64,000 nt of DNA from contig NZ_SHKL01000001.1 in NCBI RefSeq assembly GCF_004217185.1, forward strand, positions 1,177,001 to 1,241,000, in the 5' to 3' direction. Shown here piece by piece: positions 16,139-24,186 of the stretch. Origin of the DNA: Pseudonocardia sediminis (GTDB lineage: Bacteria > Actinomycetota > Actinomycetes > Mycobacteriales > Pseudonocardiaceae). The stretch's first letter is position 1. Each line of letters opens with the position of its first letter. The position numbers and the translations under genes were made by a program. The notes below the pieces were generated by a model. The model was given only the letters and a program-made list of their open reading frames with translations, ran no database searches and was not told the origin of the DNA.

Positions 16139-16912
16139 ATGCGGCTGATCGTGCTCGGGTGTTCCGGCAGCGGCCCCGGGCCCGGGTCACCGGCGTCGGG
16201 CTATCTCGTGGAGGCCGGTGACGCGCGGTTCACCCTGGACCTCGGCAACGGCACGTTCGGCGCCCTGCAGCGCCACCTCGATCCGTGGGCGCTCGACGCC
16301 GTCGCGTTCAGCCACCTGCACGCCGACCACTGCTCGGACTTCGCGTCCCTGGTCGTGCACCGCCGCTACCACCCGCGCCCGCCCTACGACGCGACCGCGT
16401 CGAAGCTGGCCGTGCACGCCCCCGGTGAGGCCCCGGACCGGTTCGCCGCCGCCTACGCGCCCTCGGCCGCCGAACGCGCCGGGACCGACCTGACCGACGT
16501 GTTCACGTTCCACGCCCTGACGCCCGGGAGCACCTCGTCGATCGGTGACGCGCGCCTGAGCGCCACCCCCGTCGACCACCCGTGCGAGACCTACGCGCTG
16601 CGCGTCGAGCACGAGGGCCGGACGCTCGTCTACAGCGGCGACACCGGGCCGTGCGACGGCCTGGTCACCGCGGCCCGGGGCGCCGACGTGCTGCTCTGCG
16701 AGGCCAGCTGGCCGCACAGCGACGACGCGCCGGCCGGCGTGCACCTGTCCGGGCGCCAGGCCGGCGAGCATGCGGCCGCGGCCGGGGTGGGACGTCTGCT
16801 GCTCACCCACGTCCCGGCCTGGTGCGACCCGCAGGAGCTGCTCGCCGAGGCCAAGGCCGTGTTCGACGGCCCGATCGACCTCGTGCACCCGGACGAGGCC
16901 TTCGACATCTGA
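16139..16912 (+). CDS. Metallo-beta-lactamase-fold phosphodiesterase, Rv1339-type
   Basis: The 257-residue protein has the zinc motif HLHADHCSD, a second metal histidine in PVDHPCETY, the aspartate in YSGDTGP and a late histidine in LLTHVP. It matches in order and position M. tuberculosis Rv1339, described as an atypical class II cyclic-AMP phosphodiesterase; RNase Z-like proteins share the fold. ATG 16139 gives an N-terminus [18 protein letters not shown], as expected for this family. It sits between the small membrane genes and rph. By context it would lower cAMP, which is relevant because perfect or near-perfect CRP-type sites occur elsewhere in the window. Confidence 0.85.
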   Translation: MRLIVLGCSGSGPGPGSPASGYLVEAGDARFTLDLGNGTFGALQRHLDPWALDAVAFSHLHADHCSDFASLVVHRRYHPRPPYDATASKLAVHAPGEAPDRFAAAYAPSAAERAGTDLTDVFTFHALTPGSTSSIGDARLSATPVDHPCETYALRVEHEGRTLVYSGDTGPCDGLVTAARGADVLLCEASWPHSDDAPAGVHLSGRQAGEHAAAAGVGRLLLTHVPAWCDPQELLAEAKAVFDGPIDLVHPDEAFDI

Positions 16913-16959
16913 GCCCGGCCGGGCGGAGCCGCCGGAGCAGGTCTTCCTACGATGGCGCG

Positions 16960-17763
16960 GTGACGCGACCAGACGGCAGGAAAGACACCAGGGCAGACGG
17001 CCGGACCGACGACGAGCTGCGCCCGGTGACGATCACCCGCGGCTTCCAGAAGCACCCCGCGGGCTCCGTGCTCGTCGAGTTCGGCGACACGAAGGTGCTG
17101 TGCGCGGCGAGCGTGACCGAGGGCGTCCCGCGCTGGCGCAAGGGGTCCGGGCTCGGCTGGCTGACCGCCGAGTACGCGATGCTGCCCTCGGCGACGAACA
17201 CCCGTTCCGACCGCGAGTCGGTCAAGGGCCGCGTCGGCGGGCGCACGCACGAGATCAGCCGCCTGATCGGTCGCTCGCTGCGCGCCTGCATCGACCTCAA
17301 GGCCCTCGGCGAGAACACGATCGCGCTGGACTGCGACGTGCTCCAGGCCGACGGCGGCACCCGCACCGCGGCCATCACCGGCGCCTACGTGGCGCTGGTC
17401 GACGCCGTGGCGTGGCTGGGGGAGCGCGGCAAGCTGGCCGACCCGAAGCCGATCCACGCCCAGGTCGCCGCGATCTCCGTCGGCGTCGTCGACGGGCGGG
17501 TGCGGCTCGACCTCCCCTACGAGGAGGACTCGCGCGCCGAGGTGGACACGAACGTCGTCGCCACCGAGACCGGAACGCTGATCGAGGTCCAGGGCACCGG
17601 CGAGGGCGCCACCTTCTCCCGCTCCACCCTCGACGCGATGCTGGACTCCGCCCTGGCCGGGATCAGCCGCCTCGCGACGATCCAGAACGAGGCCCTCGCC
17701 GCGCCGCACCCGCGCGAGACCGCCGCCGCGGAGACGGCGGGGCCGGACGAGGAGGCGAGGTGA
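16960..17763 (+). CDS. rph: Ribonuclease PH
   Basis: RNase PH is a phosphorolytic 3' exonuclease that trims tRNA precursors. The 267-residue protein has the family start RPDGR, the phosphate-binding [12 protein letters not shown] and [10 protein letters not shown], the [15 protein letters not shown] block and the [18 protein letters not shown] signature. The C-terminal extension is rich in Ala/Glu. GTG 16960 is chosen because it places RPDGR near the N-terminus. The last bases overlap the rdgB start by GTGA, so both are translated together, as in many actinobacteria. Confidence 0.95.
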   Translation: MTRPDGRKDTRADGRTDDELRPVTITRGFQKHPAGSVLVEFGDTKVLCAASVTEGVPRWRKGSGLGWLTAEYAMLPSATNTRSDRESVKGRVGGRTHEISRLIGRSLRACIDLKALGENTIALDCDVLQADGGTRTAAITGAYVALVDAVAWLGERGKLADPKPIHAQVAAISVGVVDGRVRLDLPYEEDSRAEVDTNVVATETGTLIEVQGTGEGATFSRSTLDAMLDSALAGISRLATIQNEALAAPHPRETAAAETAGPDEEAR

Positions 17764-18404
17764 AGCTCCTGCTCGCGACCCGCAACGCCTCCAAGCTCGT
17801 CGAGCTGCGGCGGATCATGGAGGGGGCGGGGCTCGACGGGGTCGAGGTCCTGGGTCTCGCCGACGTCCCCGAGTTCCCGGAGGCCCCGGAGACCGGCGCG
17901 ACGTTCGCCGAGAACGCCCTGGCCAAGGCCCGGGACGCCGCGAACGCGACCGGCCTGACCGCCGTCGCCGACGACTCCGGTCTGACCACCGACGCGCTCA
18001 ACGGGATGCCCGGCGTGCTCTCCGCGCGCTGGTGCGGTCACCACGGTGACGACGTGGCGAACCTGAACCTGCTCCTGGGCCAGCTCGCCGACGTCCCCGA
18101 CGAGCGGCGCGGCGCGGCGTTCGTGTGCGCCGCGGCGTTGGTCGTCCCGGGCTCCGGCGACGCCGCCGCGCCGGACGCCGACGGCACCGTCCCGGGACAG
18201 ACCGTCGTGCACGGGACCTGGCGCGGGACGCTCCTGCGCGCGCCCCGCGGCACCAACGGGTTCGGCTACGACCCGATCTTCGTCCCCGACGGCGAGACGC
18301 GGTCCTCGGCCGAGCTCGCCGCCGAGGAGAAGGACGCACTGTCGCACCGCGGGACCGCACTGCGGGCACTCGTCCCGCACGTCCTCGCGCTCACCGGCCG
18401 CTGA
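17760..18404 (+). CDS. rdgB: dITP/XTP pyrophosphatase, RdgB/HAM1 family
   Basis: The enzyme hydrolyses non-canonical purine triphosphates such as dITP and XTP to keep them out of DNA and RNA. Of its 214 residues, the N-terminal [49 protein letters not shown] and [13 protein letters not shown] are the standard family motifs. Insert residues near 130-145 ([14 protein letters not shown]) are slightly longer than usual. It starts at GTG with a four-base overlap on rph. It ends the conserved run. Confidence 0.95.
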   Translation: MKLLLATRNASKLVELRRIMEGAGLDGVEVLGLADVPEFPEAPETGATFAENALAKARDAANATGLTAVADDSGLTTDALNGMPGVLSARWCGHHGDDVANLNLLLGQLADVPDERRGAAFVCAAALVVPGSGDAAAPDADGTVPGQTVVHGTWRGTLLRAPRGTNGFGYDPIFVPDGETRSSAELAAEEKDALSHRGTALRALVPHVLALTGR

Positions 18405-18464
18405 CCACGCCGCCGCCTCGCCGGGTGACGCACCACGGCGCTCCGGAGCCGGTCCGGGCGCCTC

Positions 18465-18498
18465 GGTGCGTCGCTCAGGCGGGTGCGTCGCTCAGGCG
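18465..18498. repeat. 17-bp tandem duplication spanning the pcaC stop codon
   Basis: GGTGCGTCGCTCAGGCG occurs twice head to tail. On the minus strand the second unit contains the pcaC stop and the first duplicates it a few bases downstream. This is a recent-looking small duplication with no effect on the protein. Confidence 0.85.
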
Positions 18499-18911
18499 GG
18501 TGCGTCCTCGGCCAGTACCCGCTTCGCGATCCGGAACGCCGAGTTCGCGGCCGGGACCCCGCAGTAGATCGCGGTCTGCATCAGGATCTCGACGATCTCG
18601 GCCGGGCTCAGGCCGTTGCGCAGGGCACCGCGCAGGTGCAGCTCCAGCTCCTCCCAGTGCCCGTGCGCGACGAGCGCGGTCAGCGTCACCGCGCTGCGCA
18701 TCCGCCGGTCGAGCCCGGGGCGGGTCCAGATCTCGTTCCAGGCGTAGCGGGTGATCAGCCGCTGGAACTCCTCGGTCGTGTCGTCGATCTTGTCGATCGC
18801 CGCCTGGACGTAGTCGTGGCCCAGCACCTCGCGGCGCACCGCGAGGCCGTCCGGGTCGAGGCCGTGCGGGGAGCTGTCGGGGTTGCCGGTCGTGTCGTCG
18901 TCACCGCTCAC
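18492..18911 (-). CDS. pcaC: 4-carboxymuconolactone decarboxylase PcaC
   Basis: PcaC decarboxylates gamma-carboxymuconolactone to beta-ketoadipate enol-lactone in the protocatechuate branch. The 139-residue protein carries the long PcaC signature (EIWTRPGLDRRMRS, HWEELELHLRGALRNG, IYCGVPAANSAF). It lacks the CxxC of the AhpD-type peroxidases of the same fold, so I prefer PcaC over a redox role. It starts at GTG 18911, 45 bases from the divergent DedA gene. It stands alone here, 29 kb from pobA-pcaH-pcaG, so the pathway is split. pcaB, pcaD, pcaI and pcaJ are not in the window. Confidence 0.85.
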   Translation of the reverse strand: MSGDDDTTGNPDSSPHGLDPDGLAVRREVLGHDYVQAAIDKIDDTTEEFQRLITRYAWNEIWTRPGLDRRMRSAVTLTALVAHGHWEELELHLRGALRNGLSPAEIVEILMQTAIYCGVPAANSAFRIAKRVLAEDAPA

Positions 18912-18956
18912 CCCGTCACGGTAAACGCCGGGCGAACCCCGCCTGAGCTGTAGGGA

Positions 18957-19670
18957 GTGAAGCGGGCCCCGCGCGGGGAGCCCCGATCCCGGCGCCGGTA
19001 CGGTCGGGTCGTGCGGTGGTGGCGACCGGCTCTGGCCGGACTCGGAGTGGTGCTCGTCGCCGTGCTCGCGGTGATGTTCGCCCGCGCGCACGGGATCGGC
19101 GTGGTCCCGCACCTCGACGACCTGCGTCGCGTGGTGGCCGAGACCGGGCCGTGGGCGCCGGTCGTGTTCGTCGCGCTGCAGGTCCTGCTCAACGTGCCGC
19201 CGTTCCCGCGCACCGTGTTCACCGTCGCGGCCGGGGTGCTGTTCGGCTCGGTCTGGGGCCTGTTCCTGACGCTGCTGGGCACCTCGATCGCGGCCGTGCT
19301 GGCGTTCCTGCTGGTCCGCTACACCGGCGCCCGCCTGGTACGCCGCTACGCCGAGCACCCCAAGGCCGTCTGGGTGCGACGACGGCTGGACCACCACGGC
19401 ACGCTCGCGGTCACGTCGCTGCGCCTGATCCCGATGGTCCCGTTCGCGGCCCTGAACTACCTCTCCGGGCTCTCCGCGGTCCGATTCATGCCCTACCTGA
19501 CCGGCACCGTCCTGGGCTCCATCCCGGGCACCGTCGCGATCGTGGTGCTGGGCGACGCGGTGACCGGCGAGGTCCCGCCGGAGCTGCTGACGACGTCGAT
19601 CGTCTGCGCGGTCGTGGGCCTGGCCGGCGTGGTCGTCGCCGCCCGCCGGCCCCTCCCGGACGAGGCCTGA
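18957..19670 (+). CDS. DedA/TVP38/TMEM64-family membrane protein (VTT domain)
   Basis: This 237-residue protein has a basic N-terminus, a first span near 22-42 and a VTT-fold core: VLLNVPPFPRTVFTVAAG, a glycine-rich turn GSVWGLFLTLLG and LRLIPMVPFAALNYLSGLS, where the conserved arginine and proline define the SNARE-associated superfamily. Related proteins are proposed to move lipids across membranes. GTG 18957 follows GAGCTGTAGGGA; an internal GTG near 19011 is also possible. It diverges from pcaC with a 45-base gap. Confidence 0.85.
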   Translation: MKRAPRGEPRSRRRYGRVVRWWRPALAGLGVVLVAVLAVMFARAHGIGVVPHLDDLRRVVAETGPWAPVVFVALQVLLNVPPFPRTVFTVAAGVLFGSVWGLFLTLLGTSIAAVLAFLLVRYTGARLVRRYAEHPKAVWVRRRLDHHGTLAVTSLRLIPMVPFAALNYLSGLSAVRFMPYLTGTVLGSIPGTVAIVVLGDAVTGEVPPELLTTSIVCAVVGLAGVVVAARRPLPDEA

Positions 19671-19812
19671 CCCACCCGTCCCGTCCCCGCTACAGCCCCA
19701 CGAGGGGACCCTTCGAGGCCGCCAAGTGAGCGAGGGGGCCCTGCGGGACACTCGACGGGTTGTGACGGCGCGGGCCCGCTCGTGAGCGGGCGGTCGAATC
19801 ATCGGGAGTGCG

Positions 19813-19886
19813 TGCCGGTGACGGGACTCGAACCCGCACTGTCGGCCACCTAAAGACCGTGCCTCTGCCAACTGGGCTACACCGGC
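19813..19886 (-). tRNA. Class I tRNA with anticodon UAG (codon CUA), atypical
   Basis: The minus strand folds into a cloverleaf: acceptor GCCGGTG/CACCGGC with A73, D-arm with TTGGC, anticodon stem CGGTC/GGCCG around loop TTTAGGT, T-arm GCGGG/CCCGT around TTCGAGT. The anticodon is TAG and G37 follows it, as in leucine tRNAs. The variable region is only ACAGT, five bases. Bacterial tRNA-Leu normally has a long variable arm, so this is not an ordinary tRNA-Leu(UAG). CCA is not encoded. Its first base is the last base of the stop codon of an HNH-like fragment. The amino acid it accepts is uncertain. Confidence 0.8.
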
Positions 19887-19990
19887 TAGTTCTTTCGGCC
19901 GCACCACGTGTCCGTGAGTGCGTGGCAGTTCGGGCACAGCGTACCGAGCGGACCGGGCCGCACATCGATGTGCCGCGCCACCGTCACCAT
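19886..19990 (-). pseudogene. C-terminal fragment of an HNH endonuclease next to the tRNA
   Basis: A 34-codon frame ending at the tRNA 5' end reads TLCPNCHALTDTWCGRKN and then TAG. LCPNCHxxTD is the zinc-binding end of HNH nucleases. The upstream half of the domain (the HH and the Asn-Leu-Arg-Leu region) is not visible, and the preceding codons look random, so this is probably a remnant or a gene broken by mutation. Its stop codon shares one base with the tRNA. The close contact suggests a past association of the nuclease gene with this tRNA. Confidence 0.5.
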
Positions 19991-20131
19991 GATCCGCAGT
20001 CCGCGCGTCGAACCGGAGAACGCGCGCGCCCGGACACGCGCGAACTCCGTGACGCGCGCAGACTCCGGATCACCGCGCGTCCACGTCGGCCGCCGTCGGG
20101 GACGCGCGGCCCGGACCGCTCACGCCCCGGA

Positions 20132-20191
20132 GGACGAGAGCCCCGTTCGCACGACCCGGCCGGACGAGAGCTCCATTCGCTCGACCGGGGC
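20132..20191. repeat. Two imperfect 30-bp tandem repeats downstream of bcp
   Basis: Two consecutive units begin GGACGAGAG and differ at a handful of positions (C-C-C-G-T-T-C-G-C versus T-C-C-A-T-T-C-G-C cores). They lie in the noncoding stretch between the HNH fragment and the end of bcp. Each half contains a near-palindromic GAGCTC or GAGCCCC core. Function unknown; they may be remnants of an interspersed genomic repeat. Confidence 0.5.
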
Positions 20192-20208
20192 GCACGCCGG
20201 GGGAGGGC

Positions 20209-20676
20209 TCAGACCTTCCAGTCGCGGCGGAGCTTGGCGACGTGACCGGTCGCGCGGACGTTGTACTGCGCGTCGGCGATCGTGCCCTCCTCGTCGACCA
20301 GGAAGGTCGAGCGGATGACGCCGGTGACGGTCTTGCCGTACATCTGCTTCTCACCGAAGGCGCCCCAGGCGGTGAGGACCTCCTTGTCCGGGTCGGACAG
20401 GAGCGGGAACGTCAGCTCCTCGGCGTCGCGGAACTTCGCGAGCTTGGCCGGCTTGTCCGGGGAGATGCCCAGGACGTCGATCCCGGCGCCGTTGAGCTCG
20501 CCCAGGTTGTCCCGGAAGTCGCAGGCCTCCTTCGTGCAGCCGGGCGTGCTGGCGGCCGGGTAGAAGTAGACGACGACCTTGCGTCCGCGGAGGTCGGACA
20601 GCGAGACGGGCTTGCCGTCGGCGTCGTCGAGGGTGAAGTCGGGTGCGGGGTCGCCCGCGGTCAGCCGGGTGCTCAT
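20209..20676 (-). CDS. bcp: Thiol peroxidase, BCP/PrxQ-type peroxiredoxin
   Basis: The 155-residue peroxiredoxin reduces hydroperoxides with thioredoxin or a similar donor. The peroxidatic cysteine is in STPGCTKEACDFRD and the second cysteine five residues later is the usual resolving cysteine of this group. The fold is otherwise standard (PDFTLDDADGKPVSL, VVVYFYPAAS, FGEKQMYGK, STFLVDEEG). ATG 20676 is preferred over an upstream in-frame ATG because a GGGAGG ribosome site precedes it. Confidence 0.93.
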   Translation of the reverse strand: MSTRLTAGDPAPDFTLDDADGKPVSLSDLRGRKVVVYFYPAASTPGCTKEACDFRDNLGELNGAGIDVLGISPDKPAKLAKFRDAEELTFPLLSDPDKEVLTAWGAFGEKQMYGKTVTGVIRSTFLVDEEGTIADAQYNVRATGHVAKLRRDWKV

Positions 20677-20798
20677 GGCCCCAGCCTCCCACCGCCACAC
20701 CGACGCGCCACGCCCGGCTCGCGCACCCGGTGAGCACGGTGACTACGGTGTTCCCACCGAGCTTGCCCCAGTAGCTGCAGAACAACGAGGGAGACGTC

Positions 20799-21020
20799 GT
20801 GGCCCGCGACCCCGAGAACATCCAGAGCGAGATCGAGAAGACCCGGGACCAGCTGGCCGACAGCCTGGACGCGCTGGCCGAGCGCGCCAACCCGAAGAAC
20901 CTGATCGAGGGCGGCAAGGAGCAGTTCGCCGAGAAGCTCGCCGACCCCAAGGTCAAGTACAGCCTGATCGCGGCCGGCGCCGTCATCGGCCTGCTCGTCC
21001 TCAAGTCGCTGTTCCGCTAG
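20799..21020 (+). CDS. DUF3618 small membrane-anchored protein
   Basis: The 73-residue protein begins with the DUF3618 pattern DPENIQSEIEKTRDQLADSL, an amphipathic helix, then a charged middle and a single C-terminal membrane span (SLIAAGAVIGLLVLKSLF). In actinobacteria such proteins are common, abundant and of unknown function. GTG 20799 has GAGGGAGA in front. It is monocistronic, convergent with the FAD reductase and divergent from bcp. Confidence 0.85.
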   Translation: MARDPENIQSEIEKTRDQLADSLDALAERANPKNLIEGGKEQFAEKLADPKVKYSLIAAGAVIGLLVLKSLFR

Positions 21021-21071
21021 AGCGTGCCGCTCCGGCGGGGCGTGGCGCCCCGCCGGCGGCGGACGGCGGGC

Positions 21072-22277
21072 TCAGCCCAGGGAGTCGCGGAACTCCAGCA
21101 GCGCCGCCCGCTCGACGCGCTCGCTGAGCGGCTTGCGGTACTTGGCGATCCGCCGCGCCGCGCCGAACCCGACGACGGCCACCAGCTCGTCGCCGCGCAG
21201 GTACCCGACGGCCGTGCCCTTGACCGGGCCGCCGTCGAGGCCCTCGCCGTGCAGCGGCAGGATCGAGTCGGCGACGTCCGGCCGCCCGATCAGCTGGATC
21301 TTGAGCCCGAACTGGTCGGACCAGAAGTAGGGCACCGTCTCCGGCGGCAGGTCCGCCCCGGCGATGTCGCGCGAGACCACCGCGGCCTGGTCGGTCGCCG
21401 ACGTCCAGTGCTCGTGACGGGTGCGGTCGCCGTGGCGCGGGTCGGTCCAGGCCGCCGCGTCCCCGACGGCCCAGACCCCGTCCAGGCCCTGCACCCGCCC
21501 GCGCTCGTCGCAGGGGATGCCGCCGGACACGTCGACCCCGGCGCCGGAGAGCCAGTCCAGGTCGAGCTGCCCGCCCACCCCGACGACGACGGCGTCGGCG
21601 GAGATCGTCGTCCCGTCCTCCAGGGTCGCCCCGTCGCCGTCCAGCGACGTGATCGCCGACCCGCAGCGCAGCGTCACCCCGGACTCGGAGATCAGCCGCC
21701 CGGCCAGCGCGCCGACCTCCTCGCCGAGCACGCGGGCCATCGGCACCGGCGCGGCCTCGACCACGGTGACGTCGAGCCCGCGGTCGTGCGCCGTGCTCGC
21801 GACCTCGGCGCCGATGAACCCGGCCCCGACGACGAGCAGCGAGCCGCCCCTCTCCAGGGCCTCGCGCAGCGCCAAGGACTCGTCGACGTCCCGCAGGACG
21901 TGCGCCGACTCCGGCTGCCCGTCGAGCATCCGCGACGTGACGCCCGGGGCGAGCACGATGGCGTCGGCGTGCAGCGTGGAGCCGTCGGAGAGTTCCACCT
22001 CGCCCGGGCGCAGCGCGACCGCACGCAGGCCGAGGTGGGTGCGGACGCCGAGGTCGGCGAGCTTCTCGGTGCCGGTGAGGTCGATCTTCTCGCGCTCCCA
22101 GGTCCCGGCGAGGAACTGCTTGGACAGCGGGGGCCGGTCGTAGGGGAGGTGTTCCTCGCCGCCGACCAGGCTGATCCGCCCCTCGTAACCGGCGGAGCGC
22201 AGGCCCTCGACGGTGCGGACACCGCCCAGACCGGCTCCCACGACCAGAACGTGCTCGGGCACCACCGTTGTGCTCAT
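21072..22277 (-). CDS. FAD/NAD(P)-dependent ferredoxin/rubredoxin reductase-type oxidoreductase
   Basis: The 401-residue flavoprotein belongs to the BphA4/putidaredoxin-reductase family. FAD binding is by VGAGLGGVRT, the NAD(P)H site is LLVVGAGFIGAEVAS and the second FAD motif is VWAVGDAAAW. The family motif YDRPPLSK is present. It transfers electrons from NAD(P)H to a ferredoxin, rubredoxin or Rieske-type partner that is not encoded nearby. ATG 22277 is 39 bases downstream of the sigma-factor stop on the same strand, so it may be co-transcribed with the stress regulon genes. Confidence 0.9.
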   Translation of the reverse strand: MSTTVVPEHVLVVGAGLGGVRTVEGLRSAGYEGRISLVGGEEHLPYDRPPLSKQFLAGTWEREKIDLTGTEKLADLGVRTHLGLRAVALRPGEVELSDGSTLHADAIVLAPGVTSRMLDGQPESAHVLRDVDESLALREALERGGSLLVVGAGFIGAEVASTAHDRGLDVTVVEAAPVPMARVLGEEVGALAGRLISESGVTLRCGSAITSLDGDGATLEDGTTISADAVVVGVGGQLDLDWLSGAGVDVSGGIPCDERGRVQGLDGVWAVGDAAAWTDPRHGDRTRHEHWTSATDQAAVVSRDIAGADLPPETVPYFWSDQFGLKIQLIGRPDVADSILPLHGEGLDGGPVKGTAVGYLRGDELVAVVGFGAARRIAKYRKPLSERVERAALLEFRDSLG

Positions 22278-22315
22278 CGCTCTCCCCGATCCGATCTCCG
22301 TGTACTACGACGTTC

Positions 22316-23092
22316 TCAGTCCGGCGCGCCGTCCGGGTCCAGACGTCCGCGCAGGCGTCCCAGCGTCTGGGCCAGCAGCCGGGACACATGCATCTGCGAG
22401 ATGCCGACCTCGTTCGCGATCTGGGTCTGCGTGAGGTTGCCGAAGAACCGCAGCATCACGATCGTGCGCTCGCGCTCGGCCAGGTCGGCCAGCAGCGGGC
22501 GCAGGGCCTCGCGGTAGTCCACCCGGTCGAGCTCCGCGTCGGCCTCTCCGACGAGCTCGCCGACGGTCGCGCTGCCGTCCTCGGAGGAGAGCATCTCGTC
22601 CAGCGACGAGCTGCGGTAGGCCTCGGAGGCCTCGAGACCCTCCAGCACCTCGCTGACCGGCAGGTCGAGCCGCTCGGCGATCTCGGTGGGCCGCGGCGAC
22701 CGGCCGAGCTGCTGGGACAGCTCGGAGACCGCGCTGTTGATCGAGACGTGCATGTCCTTGAGGCGGCGCGGCACCCGCATCGACCAGCTCTGGTCGCGGA
22801 AGTGCCGGCGCACCTCACCGGAGATGGTCGGGACGGCGAAGGAGAAGAACTCGCCGCCCTTCTCCGGGGAGAACCGGTCGATCGCGTTGATCAGCCCGAC
22901 CGTGGCGACCTGCGTCAGGTCGTCGAGGGGCTCGCCGCGATGGGCGAAGCGGCGGGCGATGTGCTGGGCCACCGGCAGGTACCCGCGGACCAGCTGGTCG
23001 CGCATCCGGTCGCGGCGGGGGTCGTCCTCGGCGAGGCCGGAGTACTCCTCGAGCACCGGCGTGAGGTGCTCGTACTGCGGATCCGAACTCAC
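22316..23092 (-). CDS. sigF: SigF/SigB-family stress sigma factor
   Basis: The 258-residue group 3 sigma factor contains regions 2, 3 and 4. Region 2 has LVRGYLPVAQHIARRFAHRGEPLDDLTQVATVGLI, which I give only as the block near residues 35-69. Region 3 holds ISGEVRRHFRDQSWSMRVPR and region 4 ends in a helix-turn-helix NLTQTQIANEVGISQMHVSR. This is the sigma factor held in check by anti-sigma kinases of the RsbW type. GTG 23092 overlaps the anti-sigma stop by four bases, giving the classical rsbW-sigF coupling. Confidence 0.94.
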   Translation of the reverse strand: MSSDPQYEHLTPVLEEYSGLAEDDPRRDRMRDQLVRGYLPVAQHIARRFAHRGEPLDDLTQVATVGLINAIDRFSPEKGGEFFSFAVPTISGEVRRHFRDQSWSMRVPRRLKDMHVSINSAVSELSQQLGRSPRPTEIAERLDLPVSEVLEGLEASEAYRSSSLDEMLSSEDGSATVGELVGEADAELDRVDYREALRPLLADLAERERTIVMLRFFGNLTQTQIANEVGISQMHVSRLLAQTLGRLRGRLDPDGAPD

Positions 23093-23517
23093 AGGGCGGG
23101 TCCGGCGAGTTTGTGCAGCCGGATACGCAGTGCGGTGGAGCCGTCGGTGGTCTCCGGCGTCTCGATCGAGACCTGGTCGGCGAGGGTCTGCAGCACGCGC
23201 CAGCCGAAGCTGTCGGTGGGCAGGGTGGCGCCGGCGGCGGTGTGCACCTCGGCGGAGACGTCGATCCGCTCGCCGTGCACGTCGAACGTGCAGAGCAGCG
23301 CGGAGCCGGCCGTCGCCAGGCCGACGAGCGTCGCGCAGGCCTCGTCGACGGCCATCCGCAGGTCGGAGATGGCGTCGAGGTCGAAGTCGGCGCGCGCGGC
23401 CAGGTCGGACGCGACGGCGCGGACGGTCGGGATCAGCGACGGGCTGGCGGCGGTGCGGATCTCGACGGTGGAGGAGCCCGTGGTCACGGGTTCACTCGGG
23501 ATGTCCTCCTGGGGCAC
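23089..23517 (-). CDS. rsbW: Anti-sigma factor, RsbW/UsfX-type serine kinase
   Basis: This 142-residue GHKL-fold protein would bind SigF and phosphorylate its STAS antagonist. Visible landmarks are the helix LRMAVDEACATLVG (N-box region, where the usual asparagine after Cys is not obvious) and the glycine box near DSFGWRVLQTLADQV. GTG 23517 is chosen because GAAGGAAGG lies eight bases upstream; a longer frame from ATG 23610 has no such site. It is coupled by GTGA overlap to sigF. Whether the altered N-box still supports kinase activity is uncertain. Confidence 0.88.
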   Translation of the reverse strand: MPQEDIPSEPVTTGSSTVEIRTAASPSLIPTVRAVASDLAARADFDLDAISDLRMAVDEACATLVGLATAGSALLCTFDVHGERIDVSAEVHTAAGATLPTDSFGWRVLQTLADQVSIETPETTDGSTALRIRLHKLAGPAL

Positions 23518-23653
23518 GCGCGGATCCTTCCTTCTCGGCTCGCACCGGGTTCGGGTGCAGGGGGTGGTGGGAGCCACGGCGATCATGTCGTGAACTGCGG
23601 CGGGACGCACGGGGGAGGCCCGTCGGGGTGAGCGGTACCCCTCGTTCGGTGGG

Positions 23654-24142
23654 TCAGTCCACCGCGGACGACGGGACCTCGCAGCGCGGGACCTCGTCGA
23701 GGCTCCGCACCACGGTGAACAGCTGCGCGGAACCGGTGACCTCGAGCGGCCGCAGCACGGCCCGGCTGCTCGCGACGACGTGCAGCGTCCGGCGCCCGCG
23801 CGAGGCCCTGCGCGCGGCGTTGATCAGCACCCCGAGTCCGCTCGAGGCGAGGAACGTGACACCGTCGAGGTCGATGGCCAGATCCCCGGTCTCCACCGCG
23901 AGCAGGTCGTCCAACGCCGTGCTCAGCTGCGGGGACGTCAGCGTGTCGACCTCTCCGCTCACCGTGAGCAGCGTCAGCCCGTCCCGGGGAACGGACAGGG
24001 CCGCTCCGACGTCACCCGGTTCGTCGGGCTGGTGCGCCGAGGCTGATCCGAGCAGGGTGATCACCTCCGGGTTCGGGGAGACGGACGGGACGCATGCGAC
24101 GATACCGGCCGTCCCGCAGGCCCTCCGGGGCGACTCCGCCAC
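23654..24142 (-). CDS. rsbV: Anti-anti-sigma factor, STAS domain (RsbV-type)
   Basis: The protein has up to 162 residues. Its STAS domain occupies about residues 50-160 and includes LTVSGEVDTLTSPQL and DGVTFLASSGLGVL, where the first serine is the usual phosphorylation site. In the unphosphorylated state it would release SigF from the anti-sigma factor. The ATG 24142 start gives a 50-residue N-terminal extension of no clear fold; a GTG near codon 27 would shorten it. It diverges by 44 bases from the LOV phosphatase gene that probably dephosphorylates it. Confidence 0.85.
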   Translation of the reverse strand: MAESPRRACGTAGIVACVPSVSPNPEVITLLGSASAHQPDEPGDVGAALSVPRDGLTLLTVSGEVDTLTSPQLSTALDDLLAVETGDLAIDLDGVTFLASSGLGVLINAARRASRGRRTLHVVASSRAVLRPLEVTGSAQLFTVVRSLDEVPRCEVPSSAVD

Positions 24143-24186
24143 CGGTCACGTGGGCCGCCCGACTGTGACCCATTAGGCTTTCTCCC

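Noticed and set aside
18492..18911. AhpD-like peroxidase instead of PcaC
   Set aside because: The CxxC needed for peroxidase activity is absent and the sequence matches PcaC over its length.
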